From: Bacillus sp. AFS006103
GTDB lineage: Bacteria; Bacillota; Bacilli; Bacillales; Cytobacillaceae
Assembly: GCA_002559145.1 (NCBI GenBank)
Contig: NTXX01000011.1
Location: 252,264 to 316,263 of the forward strand
DNA: 64,000 bases
Reading direction: 5' to 3'
Positions 25,139-35,079 of the stretch are shown here, piece by piece; within the stretch, counting starts at the first letter, position 1, and every line of letters starts with the position of its first letter. The notes under the pieces are model-generated. The model made no database searches. It was not told the DNA's origin and was given only the letters and a program-made list of their open reading frames with translations. A program made the translations under genes and the position numbers.

Positions 25139-26957
25139 ATGGAAACGGTTCAAGAATTCCGGATTAATGACAAAGCTCATTATTACCTATACATTAATTA
25201 CTGTGATTCCCATATCACTCCTGGGCTACGTTGCCTATACACAATATACAAGATCCATCGAAGAGCAGGTCGGTGAATATATCCCTAAGGTATTAGACCA
25301 AGCAAATGAGCGGATTGCCGATCAATTAAGTGAAATCAGACAGCTCCCAGACCTCCTTTATAATTCTAACCAAGTAATTGAGGTGCTGCGTAAAGACACT
25401 TACCAAAACAATTCCTCTCTATTACATGATAAATTCTCGGTTAACAGTTATTTAATGAACACCTATATTAATGGCGGGAATTCAGATATCCTTGGTGTGT
25501 TTATTTTATCAAAAAACCGATTTTTTGAGAGTTCAAAAGATTCCTATACAGGCTTTGAAAAAAAGACATTGCCATTGGGACAGGATTTGGACTTAAAAGG
25601 CAAACAGGAAATTATTTTTCCAAGTCAAACCACTTTAAAGTTTAAGAACAATCGACCTTATATTTTGTTGATGAGTCAAATTATTGATACAGAAAACCGA
25701 ATGAATTTAGGCACTATGTTCATTGCTGTTGATTTAAAGTTTATTAAAAATATTGTTGAAAATCTTGAAACCGTTAACAAAGCAGATATTTGGTTGATGG
25801 ATAAAGGTGGAAAGATTATTTATCATACAAAGCCACAATATATTGGCAGAATGAATAAAGATTTGGTAGAGTATCCGCAAATCAACGGCAGTTTTCGCAC
25901 TACTTCGGAAAAAGAGAGTAAGTTGATCAGTATAAGCAGGTCCGGTCCTGATCAATGGATTCTTGCCCATAGTGTACTATTGAAAAATCTTACGGAAAGA
26001 ACCGATTTAGTACGTAATGCAACAATAGCTGTGTTTATCGTGGTTGTGTTGATAAGTCTATTATTTTCACTATTTCTAGCATGGAGTGTATCCAGACCCA
26101 TCCACAGGTTATCCAATTTAATGAAAAAGGTGGAAAAAGGAAACTTTAATGTAGATCTTCCTATAGAGAGTAGGGATGAAGTTGGCATTCTTGCAAAAAG
26201 CTTTAATTCAATGGTTCTGGAAATCAAAGATTTAATCAAGCAGAATTATCAAATTAAATTACAGCAAAAAGAAGCAGAATTATATGCACTTCAGTCGCAG
26301 ATCAATCCGCATTTTATGTACAACACACTGGAAACAATCGGTATGGCAGTAGAAGAAGATGAAGACGACACAGTTGTGGAAATGGTCTCACTGCTGGGGA
26401 GAATGTTAAGGTACTCCATTAGTAATAAAGAAAAAATGGTAACAATTGAACAAGAGATTCAGCACACACGGGATTACTTAACGATTCAAAAAATTAGATT
26501 TGAAGATCGTATCGAATTTTCCATTCACGAAGTGATCGATATCAAGGAATATATAACCCCCAAATTTATTCTACAGCCTATTGTAGAAAATGCGATTAAA
26601 CATGGCTTAGATCATCAAGAAGATTTTAAGATTGAAATTTTTATTACTGCTAGTGGTGACTCGCTAAAAGAAAAACAAAAAGTACACTTTAAAATTAGGG
26701 ATAATGGTCCTGGGATTCCTGAAGACATCTTATCCGAACTCAATCAATATCTTCAGTCAGATCCAATGGGGAAAAGGGATTCTAAATTTGGCTTAATCAA
26801 TGTTCATGGAAGATTAATTATGATGTTTGGGAATCAATATGGCCTACAAGTAAAAAGTGAAATACATAAGGGAACAGAGGTTACTATTTCAATTCCTTTA
26901 ATGAGTACCGAAATGCTTGCAGTAGATATGGACGGAGATGGGGAGATTGAAAACTAG
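25128..26957 (+). CDS. Sensor histidine kinase, YesM/LytS-like
   Basis: A 609-residue membrane kinase. Helix 1 is at about residues 15-37 (LIITYTLITVIPISLLGYVAY), an extracytoplasmic sensor domain follows, helix 2 is near 300-320, then a HAMP linker (SRPIHRLSNLMKKVEKGNF), the His_kinase domain with QSQINPHFMYNTLE (phospho-acceptor His about 395) and HATPase with IVENAIKHG and RDNGPGIP. Start ATG at 25128 overlaps the upstream stop by 11 bp; TTG 25098 and ATG 25116 are alternatives. It would phosphorylate the response regulator encoded next, with which it overlaps by 20 bp, in response to the sugar-binding lipoprotein. Confidence 0.92.
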   Translation: MIFKWKRFKNSGLMTKLIITYTLITVIPISLLGYVAYTQYTRSIEEQVGEYIPKVLDQANERIADQLSEIRQLPDLLYNSNQVIEVLRKDTYQNNSSLLHDKFSVNSYLMNTYINGGNSDILGVFILSKNRFFESSKDSYTGFEKKTLPLGQDLDLKGKQEIIFPSQTTLKFKNNRPYILLMSQIIDTENRMNLGTMFIAVDLKFIKNIVENLETVNKADIWLMDKGGKIIYHTKPQYIGRMNKDLVEYPQINGSFRTTSEKESKLISISRSGPDQWILAHSVLLKNLTERTDLVRNATIAVFIVVVLISLLFSLFLAWSVSRPIHRLSNLMKKVEKGNFNVDLPIESRDEVGILAKSFNSMVLEIKDLIKQNYQIKLQQKEAELYALQSQINPHFMYNTLETIGMAVEEDEDDTVVEMVSLLGRMLRYSISNKEKMVTIEQEIQHTRDYLTIQKIRFEDRIEFSIHEVIDIKEYITPKFILQPIVENAIKHGLDHQEDFKIEIFITASGDSLKEKQKVHFKIRDNGPGIPEDILSELNQYLQSDPMGKRDSKFGLINVHGRLIMMFGNQYGLQVKSEIHKGTEVTISIPLMSTEMLAVDMDGDGEIEN

Positions 26958-28566
26958 GAAAATAAAGACGATCGTGGTCGATGATGAAAACAGGATTAGG
27001 CGAGGAATTGAGAGATTAATATTATCATGTGGTGAGGAATATGAAGTTGTCGGGAGTTTTAAAAGCGCGATCGAATTAATCAAATGTACTCAAAATAAAA
27101 GCATAAGTTTTGATTTACTGTTTACCGATATAAAAATGCCTGGCATGGATGGGCTGGAATTAATAAGGGAATTAAGAAATTGGGCTTCATTCGAAGCAGT
27201 TGTGATTAGTGGATTTAACGATTTCAAGTACGTGCAAACGGCAATTCGTGAAGGTGCAATTGATTATATGGTAAAACCACTAATGAGAGATGAATTCCGG
27301 GTGCAGCTAGACAAGATTAAAGAGAAAATTAAACTAAAGTGGGAAGACGAAGAGAAATTGGAAGAGATGGATATCCAACTCAACTTTGTAAAGCAAGTCC
27401 AAAGGCTGAGTGAATTAACTAGAGGACAAGATATTGATCTATCAGAAATGGAGTGGACGAAGGAGTTTCCGTTGGGTTCCTATTATCTCTTATGTATCTC
27501 AAAAGATTATGTAGTAACTGTAAAACAAGATGCTTTACTTGAAAATTGGACCACAATTGTTGAGACAGAGATAAACTCGATTTTAACAAAATTTTATAAA
27601 GGGACTGCAACTCGGTTTTGGTACTGGAAGGGTGAAGAATTATCTTCATGGGTGTTAATTCAAAATGACCGAGCTGATGAATTGCAGGAAAACTTAATTG
27701 CTGAGAAGCTGAGGTCAAAAATAAAATACGACTATCAGCAATCCGCAACCATTGCCATTAGCAGAGTGTTTCATGATGTGGCATTACTTCCCAATATGAG
27801 GGATGAACTTTTATCCTTGCTTCAATTCCGTTTAGTTTTTGGAGGAAATCAAATCTATACCTTTTCATTCATGGAGGAGAACAAACCTAATAAGGCTGTA
27901 ATAAAGGATTTCAAAGAGTTAGATATAACGGTCAACAAGCTATTAAAAGCTCTTGAACGTTTTCAAAAGGAGGAAGCATTGGGGCTTTTACATCAGTTTC
28001 TAAAGGAGTTAGAAAAGCTAGCTTCGCCGCAAGAAATTGAAAGGAATATCCAATCGATGTCGATCCAGACTGTAAATTTTCTACTGAAGAATGCACAGGC
28101 AAAGGATGAACTTTCCTTGATCCAAGATGGATTCCAACTGACAAAAAAGTCACCGAGTTTTCAAGAATTAAAGAATAATATTAAAGATTGGATGCAAAAG
28201 GTATTTAAAATACTGGAAAAAATGAACCAGCGTGAAATTCCTGACCCTGTTGAAACAGCAAAGAAATGGATAACGGACAATTTAGGTGAGAGCATTACCA
28301 TCGATAAAATTGCTAAAGCAATCCATATGAATCCCACCTATTTTTGTGAATATTTTAAAAATCAAACAGGTGAGACTATTCTTGATTATGTAACAAAGGT
28401 TCGATTAGAAAAAGCAAAGGAACTATTAATTGCCACAGATCTTAAGATCTATGATATATCTCAGCATGTAGGATATTCTGATACCAAATATTTTAGCAAG
28501 CTATTTAAAAAATATTTTGGGGAGGTACCTTCAAAATTTAAGGAAAAAGCAAAATATAACTCCTAA
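26938..28566 (+). CDS. Response regulator with AraC-type output, YesN-like
   Basis: A 542-residue regulator. The receiver domain (about residues 1-130) has VVDDENRIRRG, the phosphorylatable aspartate in LLFTDIKMPGMDG, a conserved SGFNDF switch and the MVKPL lysine. A middle region of about 280 residues is variable, and the C-terminus is a double HTH (IDKIAKAIHMNPTYFCEYFKN, then KIYDISQHVGYSDTKYFSKLFKK). It probably activates the downstream ABC transporter operon, whose start is about 200 bp further on. The ATG lies inside the kinase gene; TTG at 26947 is an alternative with better Shine-Dalgarno spacing. Confidence 0.93.
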   Translation: MGRLKTRKIKTIVVDDENRIRRGIERLILSCGEEYEVVGSFKSAIELIKCTQNKSISFDLLFTDIKMPGMDGLELIRELRNWASFEAVVISGFNDFKYVQTAIREGAIDYMVKPLMRDEFRVQLDKIKEKIKLKWEDEEKLEEMDIQLNFVKQVQRLSELTRGQDIDLSEMEWTKEFPLGSYYLLCISKDYVVTVKQDALLENWTTIVETEINSILTKFYKGTATRFWYWKGEELSSWVLIQNDRADELQENLIAEKLRSKIKYDYQQSATIAISRVFHDVALLPNMRDELLSLLQFRLVFGGNQIYTFSFMEENKPNKAVIKDFKELDITVNKLLKALERFQKEEALGLLHQFLKELEKLASPQEIERNIQSMSIQTVNFLLKNAQAKDELSLIQDGFQLTKKSPSFQELKNNIKDWMQKVFKILEKMNQREIPDPVETAKKWITDNLGESITIDKIAKAIHMNPTYFCEYFKNQTGETILDYVTKVRLEKAKELLIATDLKIYDISQHVGYSDTKYFSKLFKKYFGEVPSKFKEKAKYNS

Positions 28567-28588
28567 CTCCCAATTTGGGGGTTTTTTT
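28567..28588 (+). terminator. Terminator after the sensor operon
   Basis: CTCCC-AATTT-GGGGG is a short hairpin followed by TTTTTTT, directly behind the response-regulator stop codon. Confidence 0.7.
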
Positions 28589-28671
28589 AATTTTCTGTAT
28601 TTTGCCGAGAATTGACCCCCAAACCCGAAAGTTATCTCCTTTTCGCTGGAAGGGAGAATGAGTAATCTAAA

Positions 28672-28685
28672 TGTAAGCGGATTCG
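28672..28685. promoter_or_regulatory. Weak candidate cre site upstream of the ABC transporter
   Basis: TGTAAGCGGATTCG shares the TGTAAGCG half with the site at 22022 and matches the cre consensus at 11 of 14 positions. It lies about 90 bp before the ATPase gene. Confidence 0.3.
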
Positions 28686-28762
28686 AAAAAGTAATCTCAG
28701 TGATGTCATAGATTAAAAGTATTGGGATGAATGAATTTAAGCAGTTGTTAGGGGGGGAAATA

Positions 28763-30298
28763 ATGTCTGAATTTGTGCTCGAACTAAAGGGAATCACGAA
28801 AACCTTCCCGGGTGTTAAAGCTCTCGATAATGTTCATTTTCAATTAAGACCAGGTGAAATCCATGCTCTAATGGGAGAAAACGGGGCAGGCAAATCTACA
28901 TTTATAAAGGTAATCACCGGTGTTCATCAACTGGATGAAGGGGAAATCTACCTTAATGGTGAAAAGGTCGAGTTTCGAAATCCAAAGGATGCACAAAATT
29001 GGGGGATTGCCGCAATTTATCAACATGTAACCTGTTATCCAGATTTAAATGTAACCGAAAATATTTTTATGGGTCATGAAAAAATCCAAAAAAGGACGCG
29101 AAGAATTCTCTGGAAAGAAATGCATGCCGAAGCAAATAAGCTATTGAAGGAACTGGGAGCAAACTTTGATGCAAAAGCGCTAATGGGGGCCCTTAGTGTT
29201 GCCGAACAGCAAATTGTAGAGATTGCCAAGGCACTTTCAACAAACGCAAAAATCATCATCATGGATGAACCTACTGCCGCCTTAACCAGAAATGAAAGTG
29301 AAGAACTGTATCGGATTACAGAGAAGCTCAGAGATAGTGGGACTTCCGTGATTTTTATTTCACATCGATTTGAAGATATGTACCGGCTTGCAAGCAAAGT
29401 GACGGTTTTCCGGGATTCGAAATACATTGGGTCTTGGGGAGTACATGATATCTCTAATGAAGACCTTATCGTAGCTATGGTTGGGCGGGAAATCAAGCAG
29501 CTGTTCCCTAAAACGGAAGCAGTAATTGGAGAAGAAGTATTAAGTGTAGAGAACCTGGGGAGGACAGGATTTTTTGCTGGAGTTTCGTTTACACTCCGAA
29601 AAGGAGAAATCTTAGGTCTTACCGGTCTAGTAGGTGCCGGTAGAAGTGAGGTATGTCAGGCTTTATTTGGAATAGAACCTGCAGATAAAGGAAGGATCCT
29701 AATAAAAGGAAAAGAAACTAAGGTTACAAGTCCACTACAGGCAATGAAACAAGGAATTGGCTATTTGCCGGAAGACCGGCAACAGCAGGGACTCATTCTT
29801 TCTTGGGGCATCGATAAGAATATTACACTGCCTTCATTAGACCGTTTATCAAGTAAAGGGTGGTTAAATAAGAAGAAAGAAGAAGCGATTGCCAGCGTCC
29901 TTTCTAAAAAAGTAAATGTAAAAACACCAAGTATTTATAACCTAGCCAGTTCGCTTTCAGGTGGAAATCAACAAAAGGTAGCTGTAGCAAAACTATTAAC
30001 TACTGATTTAGATATTATCATTCTGGATGAACCTACCAAGGGAGTTGATGTTGGAGCAAAATCAGCTATCTATGAAATTATCAGCGACCTAGCATGTCAG
30101 GGATACGGAGTGATTATGGTTTCCTCAGAAATGCCTGAAGTTCTTAGTATGAGTGACAGAATACTCGTGATGCGTGAAGGGAGAATTACAGCAGAAATCG
30201 AAAGCAAGATTGCAACACAAGAAGCAATTTTAGAAGCCGCGATGATGAATAAAGAGGACAACGTTATCAGTGACTCGCGAGAAGTAGCAGGTTTATAA
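28763..30298 (+). CDS. Rhamnose-type sugar ABC transporter ATP-binding protein
   Basis: A 511-residue tandem ATPase of the RbsA/RhaT class. Domain 1 has Walker A GENGAGKST, signature LSVAEQQ and Walker B IIIMDEPTAALTRNE. Domain 2 has a degenerate Walker A (GLVGAGRSE), signature LSGGNQQK and LDEPTKGVDVG. Two fused domains are normal for carbohydrate importers of this family. The ATG at 28763 follows a GGGGGGG-rich site; an upstream in-frame TTG is less likely. It is the first gene of a four-gene importer operon (ATPase, two permeases, binding protein). Rhamnose specificity is inferred from the neighbouring rhaB and rhaA. Confidence 0.92.
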   Translation: MSEFVLELKGITKTFPGVKALDNVHFQLRPGEIHALMGENGAGKSTFIKVITGVHQLDEGEIYLNGEKVEFRNPKDAQNWGIAAIYQHVTCYPDLNVTENIFMGHEKIQKRTRRILWKEMHAEANKLLKELGANFDAKALMGALSVAEQQIVEIAKALSTNAKIIIMDEPTAALTRNESEELYRITEKLRDSGTSVIFISHRFEDMYRLASKVTVFRDSKYIGSWGVHDISNEDLIVAMVGREIKQLFPKTEAVIGEEVLSVENLGRTGFFAGVSFTLRKGEILGLTGLVGAGRSEVCQALFGIEPADKGRILIKGKETKVTSPLQAMKQGIGYLPEDRQQQGLILSWGIDKNITLPSLDRLSSKGWLNKKKEEAIASVLSKKVNVKTPSIYNLASSLSGGNQQKVAVAKLLTTDLDIIILDEPTKGVDVGAKSAIYEIISDLACQGYGVIMVSSEMPEVLSMSDRILVMREGRITAEIESKIATQEAILEAAMMNKEDNVISDSREVAGL

Positions 30299-30314
30299 AG
30301 GGGGGAGATGAGAA

Positions 30315-31322
30315 ATGGCGGAAAAAGTAACAGAAAAGGTGTCACTTAGTGCAAGTATTGCTCGTTTTCGGGAAGTTGGATTACTAGGATTTATTATTCT
30401 TTTATCAATTGTGGTTCAATTAAGGAATTCAAGTTTTTTAACACTTGAAAATCTTAACGATATGATTACCAATACGGCAATCTTAAGTATTCTAGCGATT
30501 GGTATGATGCTAGTAATCATTACAGGTGGAATTGACCTTTCCATTGGGGCCACATTAGCATTGTCAGGAATGATTGCTGCGCTGACAGTAGGAGCATATC
30601 CAAACCTAAATCCCATTTTGGCCATTCTATTAGGAATTCTCGTAGGTGTTGTAAGCGGGGGGATTCTCGGAGTGATTATTTCCAAAGGGGGTGTATTACC
30701 TATTATTGCAACCTTAGGGATGATGTACATTTTTAGAGGCTTAACCTTTATGGTGAGCGGTGGTAAATGGGTAAGTGCCCATCAGATGCCGGCGAGCTTT
30801 AAAGGAATTGCAACAGGATCTTTCCTAGGGGTTAATAATTTAATCTTAATCGCAGTCATTACGTATCTCGCCTTCTTTTATTTTATTAATCATACCAGAA
30901 CAGGAAGGCAAATTTACGCAGTCGGAAGTAATCCTGATTCTGCAAAGATTAGCGGTATTAATCATGACCGTATTATTTGGCTAGTGTACACATTGATGGG
31001 TGGCATATCAGGACTTGCCGGTGTCTTATGGGTATCGAAATTCGCCTCAGCTCAAGGTGATACCGCATCAGGCTATGAATTAACCGTCATTGCGGCATGT
31101 GTGCTAGGTGGTGTGAACATTGCCGGTGGCTCCGGCAAGATCTCAGGACTTATTTTGGGATCCGTACTGATTGGAATCTTGAACAATGCCCTGCCGCTCA
31201 TAAACGTTTCACCGTTCTGGCAAATGGGGATACAAGGTTCCATTATCTTGATTGGGGTGGTGTTAAATGCCCTTGTTAAAAGAGGAGTAGATTTAAATGC
31301 CCTCATGAGGAGGAAAATCTAA
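30315..31322 (+). CDS. Sugar ABC transporter permease (RhaP/RbsC family)
   Basis: A 335-residue branched/ribose-type permease with about ten membrane helices. Typical signatures are GMMLVIITGGIDLSIGATLALSGM near residue 60-85 and GRQIYAVGSNPDSAKISGI plus VLGGVNIAGGSGKI towards the C-terminus. It forms the membrane channel with the second permease encoded just 2 bp downstream. The start has a GGGGGGAGA site. Confidence 0.92.
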   Translation: MAEKVTEKVSLSASIARFREVGLLGFIILLSIVVQLRNSSFLTLENLNDMITNTAILSILAIGMMLVIITGGIDLSIGATLALSGMIAALTVGAYPNLNPILAILLGILVGVVSGGILGVIISKGGVLPIIATLGMMYIFRGLTFMVSGGKWVSAHQMPASFKGIATGSFLGVNNLILIAVITYLAFFYFINHTRTGRQIYAVGSNPDSAKISGINHDRIIWLVYTLMGGISGLAGVLWVSKFASAQGDTASGYELTVIAACVLGGVNIAGGSGKISGLILGSVLIGILNNALPLINVSPFWQMGIQGSIILIGVVLNALVKRGVDLNALMRRKI

Positions 31323-31324
31323 CT

Positions 31325-32335
31325 ATGGAGAATCTAAATAAAAAGAGCTTCTCGTTGAAAACATTCTTCCTTCAATGGGAATGGCTGCTCGTTTTGCTAT
31401 TCATATTAGTAAACATAATTAATACCAGTTTATCACCATACTATCTTGACTTTAATAGTTTACGAGATGCAACGATGACATTCCTTGATAAAGCCTTCAT
31501 GGTCTTTCCAATGGTATTTATTATCATTCTCCGCGATATTGATATATCGGTAGCTTCCATTGTGGCACTTGCTTCTGTGATCATGGCGCATCTTTATTCA
31601 TTGGGTGTTCCAATGGAACTTGCTGTAGTCATTTGTCTGGTTGTAGGAGCGATCTGCGGCTTAATCAACGGTCTGCTTATTGTGAAATTCAAGGAGTTAT
31701 CTGCTGTTATTGTTACTTTATCTACGATGATCATATATCGCGGAATTGCTTATATCATCCTTGAGGATCAATCGGCTGGGTCATTTCCCGAATGGTTTGG
31801 GTTCCTTGGATGGGGCTATGTTTTTGGAATTCCATTTATCCTAATTGCATTTATTGTGATGGCTGTGATTTTTGGCCTGCTTTTGCATAAAACAACCTTT
31901 GGCCGCAGGGTGTACGCCATCGGGAACAACCCGACAGCCGCTCGTTTTTCAGGGGTTCAGGTGGATAAAATCAAAATTATTGTGTTCACTCTAGCAGGCA
32001 TTATGGCTGCGATAACTGCACTGTTTTTAACATCGAGAATGGGAAGCACCAGACCTAACGTGGCAACAGGCTATGAACTTGACGTGATAGCAATGGTAGT
32101 ATTAGGCGGCATCAGTACGGCAGGTGGAAAAGGACGTATGTTAGGAGCAATTATTGCCGTTTTCTTAATTGGGTTCCTTCGTAATGGTCTTGGCTTAATC
32201 AATATGCCTGCGCAGGTCCTGATGATTATTATTGGTTTACTTCTTATTTTCGCAGTTATGGTTCCGAACCTAAAGCCAAAAGCCAAAACAAAGAGTAGAT
32301 CATCTAAGTCTCGGTCAAAACAAATCGCTGGATAA
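31325..32335 (+). CDS. Sugar ABC transporter permease (RhaQ/RbsC family)
   Basis: A 336-residue permease homologous to its neighbour. It has IILRDIDISVASIVALASV instead of the usual GGIDLS motif, then GRRVYAIGNNPTAARFSGV and VLGGISTAGGKGRM. A Lys/Ser-rich cytoplasmic tail (KPKAKTKSRSSKSRSK) ends the protein. The RDIDIS variant and paired unequal permeases are as expected for rhamnose-type (RhaP/RhaQ) importers. Translation is probably coupled to the upstream permease, with the start 2 bp after its stop. Confidence 0.92.
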   Translation: MENLNKKSFSLKTFFLQWEWLLVLLFILVNIINTSLSPYYLDFNSLRDATMTFLDKAFMVFPMVFIIILRDIDISVASIVALASVIMAHLYSLGVPMELAVVICLVVGAICGLINGLLIVKFKELSAVIVTLSTMIIYRGIAYIILEDQSAGSFPEWFGFLGWGYVFGIPFILIAFIVMAVIFGLLLHKTTFGRRVYAIGNNPTAARFSGVQVDKIKIIVFTLAGIMAAITALFLTSRMGSTRPNVATGYELDVIAMVVLGGISTAGGKGRMLGAIIAVFLIGFLRNGLGLINMPAQVLMIIIGLLLIFAVMVPNLKPKAKTKSRSSKSRSKQIAG

Positions 32336-32364
32336 TTTTCATTTGTTACAAATCAGTCATTGAC

Positions 32365-32386
32365 TGTTTATGTAAAAAAATAAACG
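32365..32386. promoter_or_regulatory. Inverted repeat TGTTTAT/ATAAACG before the binding-protein gene
   Basis: TGTTTAT (32365-32371) and ATAAACG (32380-32386) form an imperfect inverted repeat 18 bp before the start codon. It matches the TTTGTTTATG-like element upstream of other rha units. Confidence 0.3.
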
Positions 32387-32403
32387 AAAAAGGGGATCAA
32401 TCT

Positions 32404-33450
32404 ATGAAAAAGCTAGGTATGTTATTTCTTTCAATCTTTATGGTATTTTCAGTACTAGCAGCCTGCAGTCAATCTGCACCAAGTAGTAACGGAGAAAAAA
32501 GCGGCGGCGCAAAAGAAGGTAAGAAAAGATTTGCCATCGTATTCAAAAACACCGGAAATCCATATGGCGAAAAGCAGATGGAAGGATTCAAAAATGCGAT
32601 TGAAGAACTTGGCCATGAAGCGATCTTAAAGGCTCCAGACCAGCCAACGGCTGAAGCACAAATTCAAATGATTGAAGAACTTATTTCTCAAAAAGTAGAC
32701 AGTATTGCCATTGTTGGTAACGATCCGGATGCTCTCCAGCCTGCATTGAAAAAGGCAATGGATCAAGGGATTAAGGTTCTTTCACTAGATTCCGCTGTAA
32801 ATGCAAAGAGCCGTATGGTGCACGTAAACCAAGCAGACCCTGAAAGAATTGGCCGTGTGCAAATCCAGGCTATTTCTGAAATGATTGGCGGCAAGGGACA
32901 AATTGCTGTACTTAGTGCAACTTCTCAAGCAACAAACCAAAATACATGGATTGAATGGATGAAAAAAGAGCTGGAAGACCCGAAATACAAAGATATTGAA
33001 CTAGTAAAAGTTGCTTATGGTGATGATTTACGTGATAAGAGTGTGTCTGAAACAGAGGCCCTATTAAAATCTTATCCAAACCTTAAAGGAATCATTGCTC
33101 CAACAACGGTTGGTATTGCGGCGGCGGGTAAGGTATTAACGGACAAAGGATTAAAAGGGAAAGTAAAACTTACGGGGCTTGGCTTACCAAGTGAAATGGC
33201 TGAATATATTGAAAGCGGTGTTTGTGATTGGATGTACCTATGGAATCCAATTGATGTAGGGTATCTAGCAGGCTACACAGCGGATGCACTTGTTAGTGGC
33301 AAAATCACTGGTAAGGTCGGAGATAAATTCACTGCAGGTGACATCGGCGACAAAGAAGTGGTTCAAGATGGCGACGGAACACAAATCATGCTAGGTGATC
33401 CTTTCAAATTCGATTCAAGCAATATTGCGGAGTGGAAAGAAGTATATTAA
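32404..33450 (+). CDS. Rhamnose-type ABC transporter substrate-binding lipoprotein
   Basis: A 348-residue sugar-binding lipoprotein (RhaS class). The signal peptide ends in SVLAAC, a lipobox. The mature chain shows KRFAIVFKNTGNPYGEKQMEGFKNAIEELGHE, MIEELISQKVDSIAIVGNDPDALQPALKKAMDQG and CDWMYLWNPIDVGYLAGY. It captures the sugar outside the membrane and delivers it to the permeases encoded upstream. It is separated from them by 68 bp, common for binding proteins needed in excess. Confidence 0.92.
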   Translation: MKKLGMLFLSIFMVFSVLAACSQSAPSSNGEKSGGAKEGKKRFAIVFKNTGNPYGEKQMEGFKNAIEELGHEAILKAPDQPTAEAQIQMIEELISQKVDSIAIVGNDPDALQPALKKAMDQGIKVLSLDSAVNAKSRMVHVNQADPERIGRVQIQAISEMIGGKGQIAVLSATSQATNQNTWIEWMKKELEDPKYKDIELVKVAYGDDLRDKSVSETEALLKSYPNLKGIIAPTTVGIAAAGKVLTDKGLKGKVKLTGLGLPSEMAEYIESGVCDWMYLWNPIDVGYLAGYTADALVSGKITGKVGDKFTAGDIGDKEVVQDGDGTQIMLGDPFKFDSSNIAEWKEVY

Positions 33451-33465
33451 CAACTAAATGGAAAG

Positions 33466-33505
33466 AAGCTTGCAGATGATGTATTGAAGTCTGCAGGCTT
33501 TTTTT
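33466..33505 (+). terminator. Terminator after the rhamnose ABC operon
   Basis: The stem AAGCTTGCAGA (33466-33476) / TCTGCAGGCTT (33490-33500) has one mispair and is followed by TTTTT. Confidence 0.85.
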
Positions 33506-33608
33506 AGTAACTCAAAGTTTGAAATCATCTTTGTTTGCAAATAAGGACAATAAATTGGTCGAATCACGTTATAGGAAAATCGTAGATTTCTAGTAAGATA
33601 GAGTTATC

Positions 33609-33622
33609 AGTAAGCGTTTCCA
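33609..33622. promoter_or_regulatory. Candidate cre (CcpA) site upstream of rhaB
   Basis: AGTAAGCGTTTCCA agrees with TGWAARCGYTWWCW at 12 of 14 positions, 19 bp before the rhaB start. It could mediate glucose repression of rhaBA. Confidence 0.5.
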
Positions 33623-33640
33623 ATCGAGAGGTGATTGTTT

Positions 33641-35059
33641 TTGACAAAATACAGTGTTGCTGTTGATATTGGTGCTTCCAGCGGACGGCTAATTTTAGGC
33701 TATTTAGAAAATGGGCTATTAAAACTAAATGAAATACATCGTTTTGAAAACAACATTGTTAAAAAGGGTGACTCCTATAGCTGGGATGCCGAAAAACTTT
33801 TTCAAGAAATCAAAAACGGTTTAAAAAAGTGCAACGAACTTGGCATTAAACCCAATAGTATTGGAATCGATACGTGGGCTGTTGATTTTGTGTTATTGGA
33901 TGAAAACGACCAACCATTAACAGAGGCGGTTTCCTATCGTGATCCTAGAACAGACGGAATGATGGAACAGGTTTTTGAAAAAATCATGAAGGAACGCCTT
34001 TATCTAGAAACGGGTATCCAGTTCCAAAAGTTTAATACGATCTATCAACTGTATTCTATTAAACAAAATTCACCGGAAATCTTAGATAAGGCAAAATCAT
34101 TCTTAATGATACCGGATTACTTCAATTATTTACTGACAGGAAAAAAAGCAAACGAATACACGAATGCGACATCTACACAATTAGTCAATGCCTTTACGAA
34201 AAAATGGGATCATGACTTATTGGATGTGTTGGGGATCAATCAAGAAATGTTTCAAGAGATTAAGACTCCAAAGACGGTTCTTGGATCTTTAAAGGAAGAA
34301 CTAGTTTCAGAGTTAGGCTTTGACCTTCAAGTGATTCTTCCAGCCACACATGATACAGGTTCAGCAGTTATTGCCGTCCCTGAAGAAAATGAAACCATTT
34401 ATATCAGTTCCGGCACATGGTCACTAATTGGGGTAGAAAACTATTTCCCTATCTGTGTAACCAAAGCTTTGGACTACAATTTTACAAATGAAGGCGGAAT
34501 CAATTATCAATACCGCTTTTTGAAAAATATCATGGGTCTTTGGATGATTCAAGAGGTAAAACGCAACTACAATAATGAATACTCTTTTGCAGAGCTTGTT
34601 GATATGGCTAGAGAAGCAAAGGATTTTAAGGCAATAGTTAACGTTAATGATGACCGGTTCCTAAAACCAGAAAATATGGTCCAGGAAATCATGAATTATT
34701 GTGTGGAAACAAGTCAGTCGATTCCTGGCACACCTGGAGAAGTAGCAAAATGTGTATATGATAGCTTAGCAGTCAGTTATCAAGATGCCGTCAAGGAAAT
34801 TGAAGAAATTTTTGAAAAGAGATTTGAGAAAATCAATGTCATCGGCGGTGGCTGTCAAAATGAAATGTTGAATCAACTTGTGGCTGATGTAACGAAGAAA
34901 GAAGTTTATGCGGGACCTGTTGAAGCGACTGCCATCGGCAATATCGTCGCACAGTTGATGGCCCTCGACGAAATTCAAGACATTAAAGAAGCACGCACGA
35001 TTATTAAAAAGTCATTTGAGGTAAAGAAATATTTGCCAACTGCACCGATTACTAATTAA
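33641..35059 (+). CDS. rhaB: Rhamnulokinase
   Basis: A 472-residue FGGY-type sugar kinase. The N-terminus [15 protein letters not shown] and the later [16 protein letters not shown] are rhamnulokinase hallmarks, and the phosphate-2 and adenosine regions appear as [18 protein letters not shown] and [17 protein letters not shown]. It phosphorylates L-rhamnulose to rhamnulose-1-phosphate using ATP. The TTG at 33641 is preferred because the GAGAGGTGA site lies 7 bp before it; the TTG at 33635 is too close. It is followed by rhaA after 20 bp. The substrate assignment rests on both family and neighbour. Confidence 0.95.
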   Translation: MTKYSVAVDIGASSGRLILGYLENGLLKLNEIHRFENNIVKKGDSYSWDAEKLFQEIKNGLKKCNELGIKPNSIGIDTWAVDFVLLDENDQPLTEAVSYRDPRTDGMMEQVFEKIMKERLYLETGIQFQKFNTIYQLYSIKQNSPEILDKAKSFLMIPDYFNYLLTGKKANEYTNATSTQLVNAFTKKWDHDLLDVLGINQEMFQEIKTPKTVLGSLKEELVSELGFDLQVILPATHDTGSAVIAVPEENETIYISSGTWSLIGVENYFPICVTKALDYNFTNEGGINYQYRFLKNIMGLWMIQEVKRNYNNEYSFAELVDMAREAKDFKAIVNVNDDRFLKPENMVQEIMNYCVETSQSIPGTPGEVAKCVYDSLAVSYQDAVKEIEEIFEKRFEKINVIGGGCQNEMLNQLVADVTKKEVYAGPVEATAIGNIVAQLMALDEIQDIKEARTIIKKSFEVKKYLPTAPITN

Positions 35060-35079
35060 CCTTAGAGAGGAAGATATTT

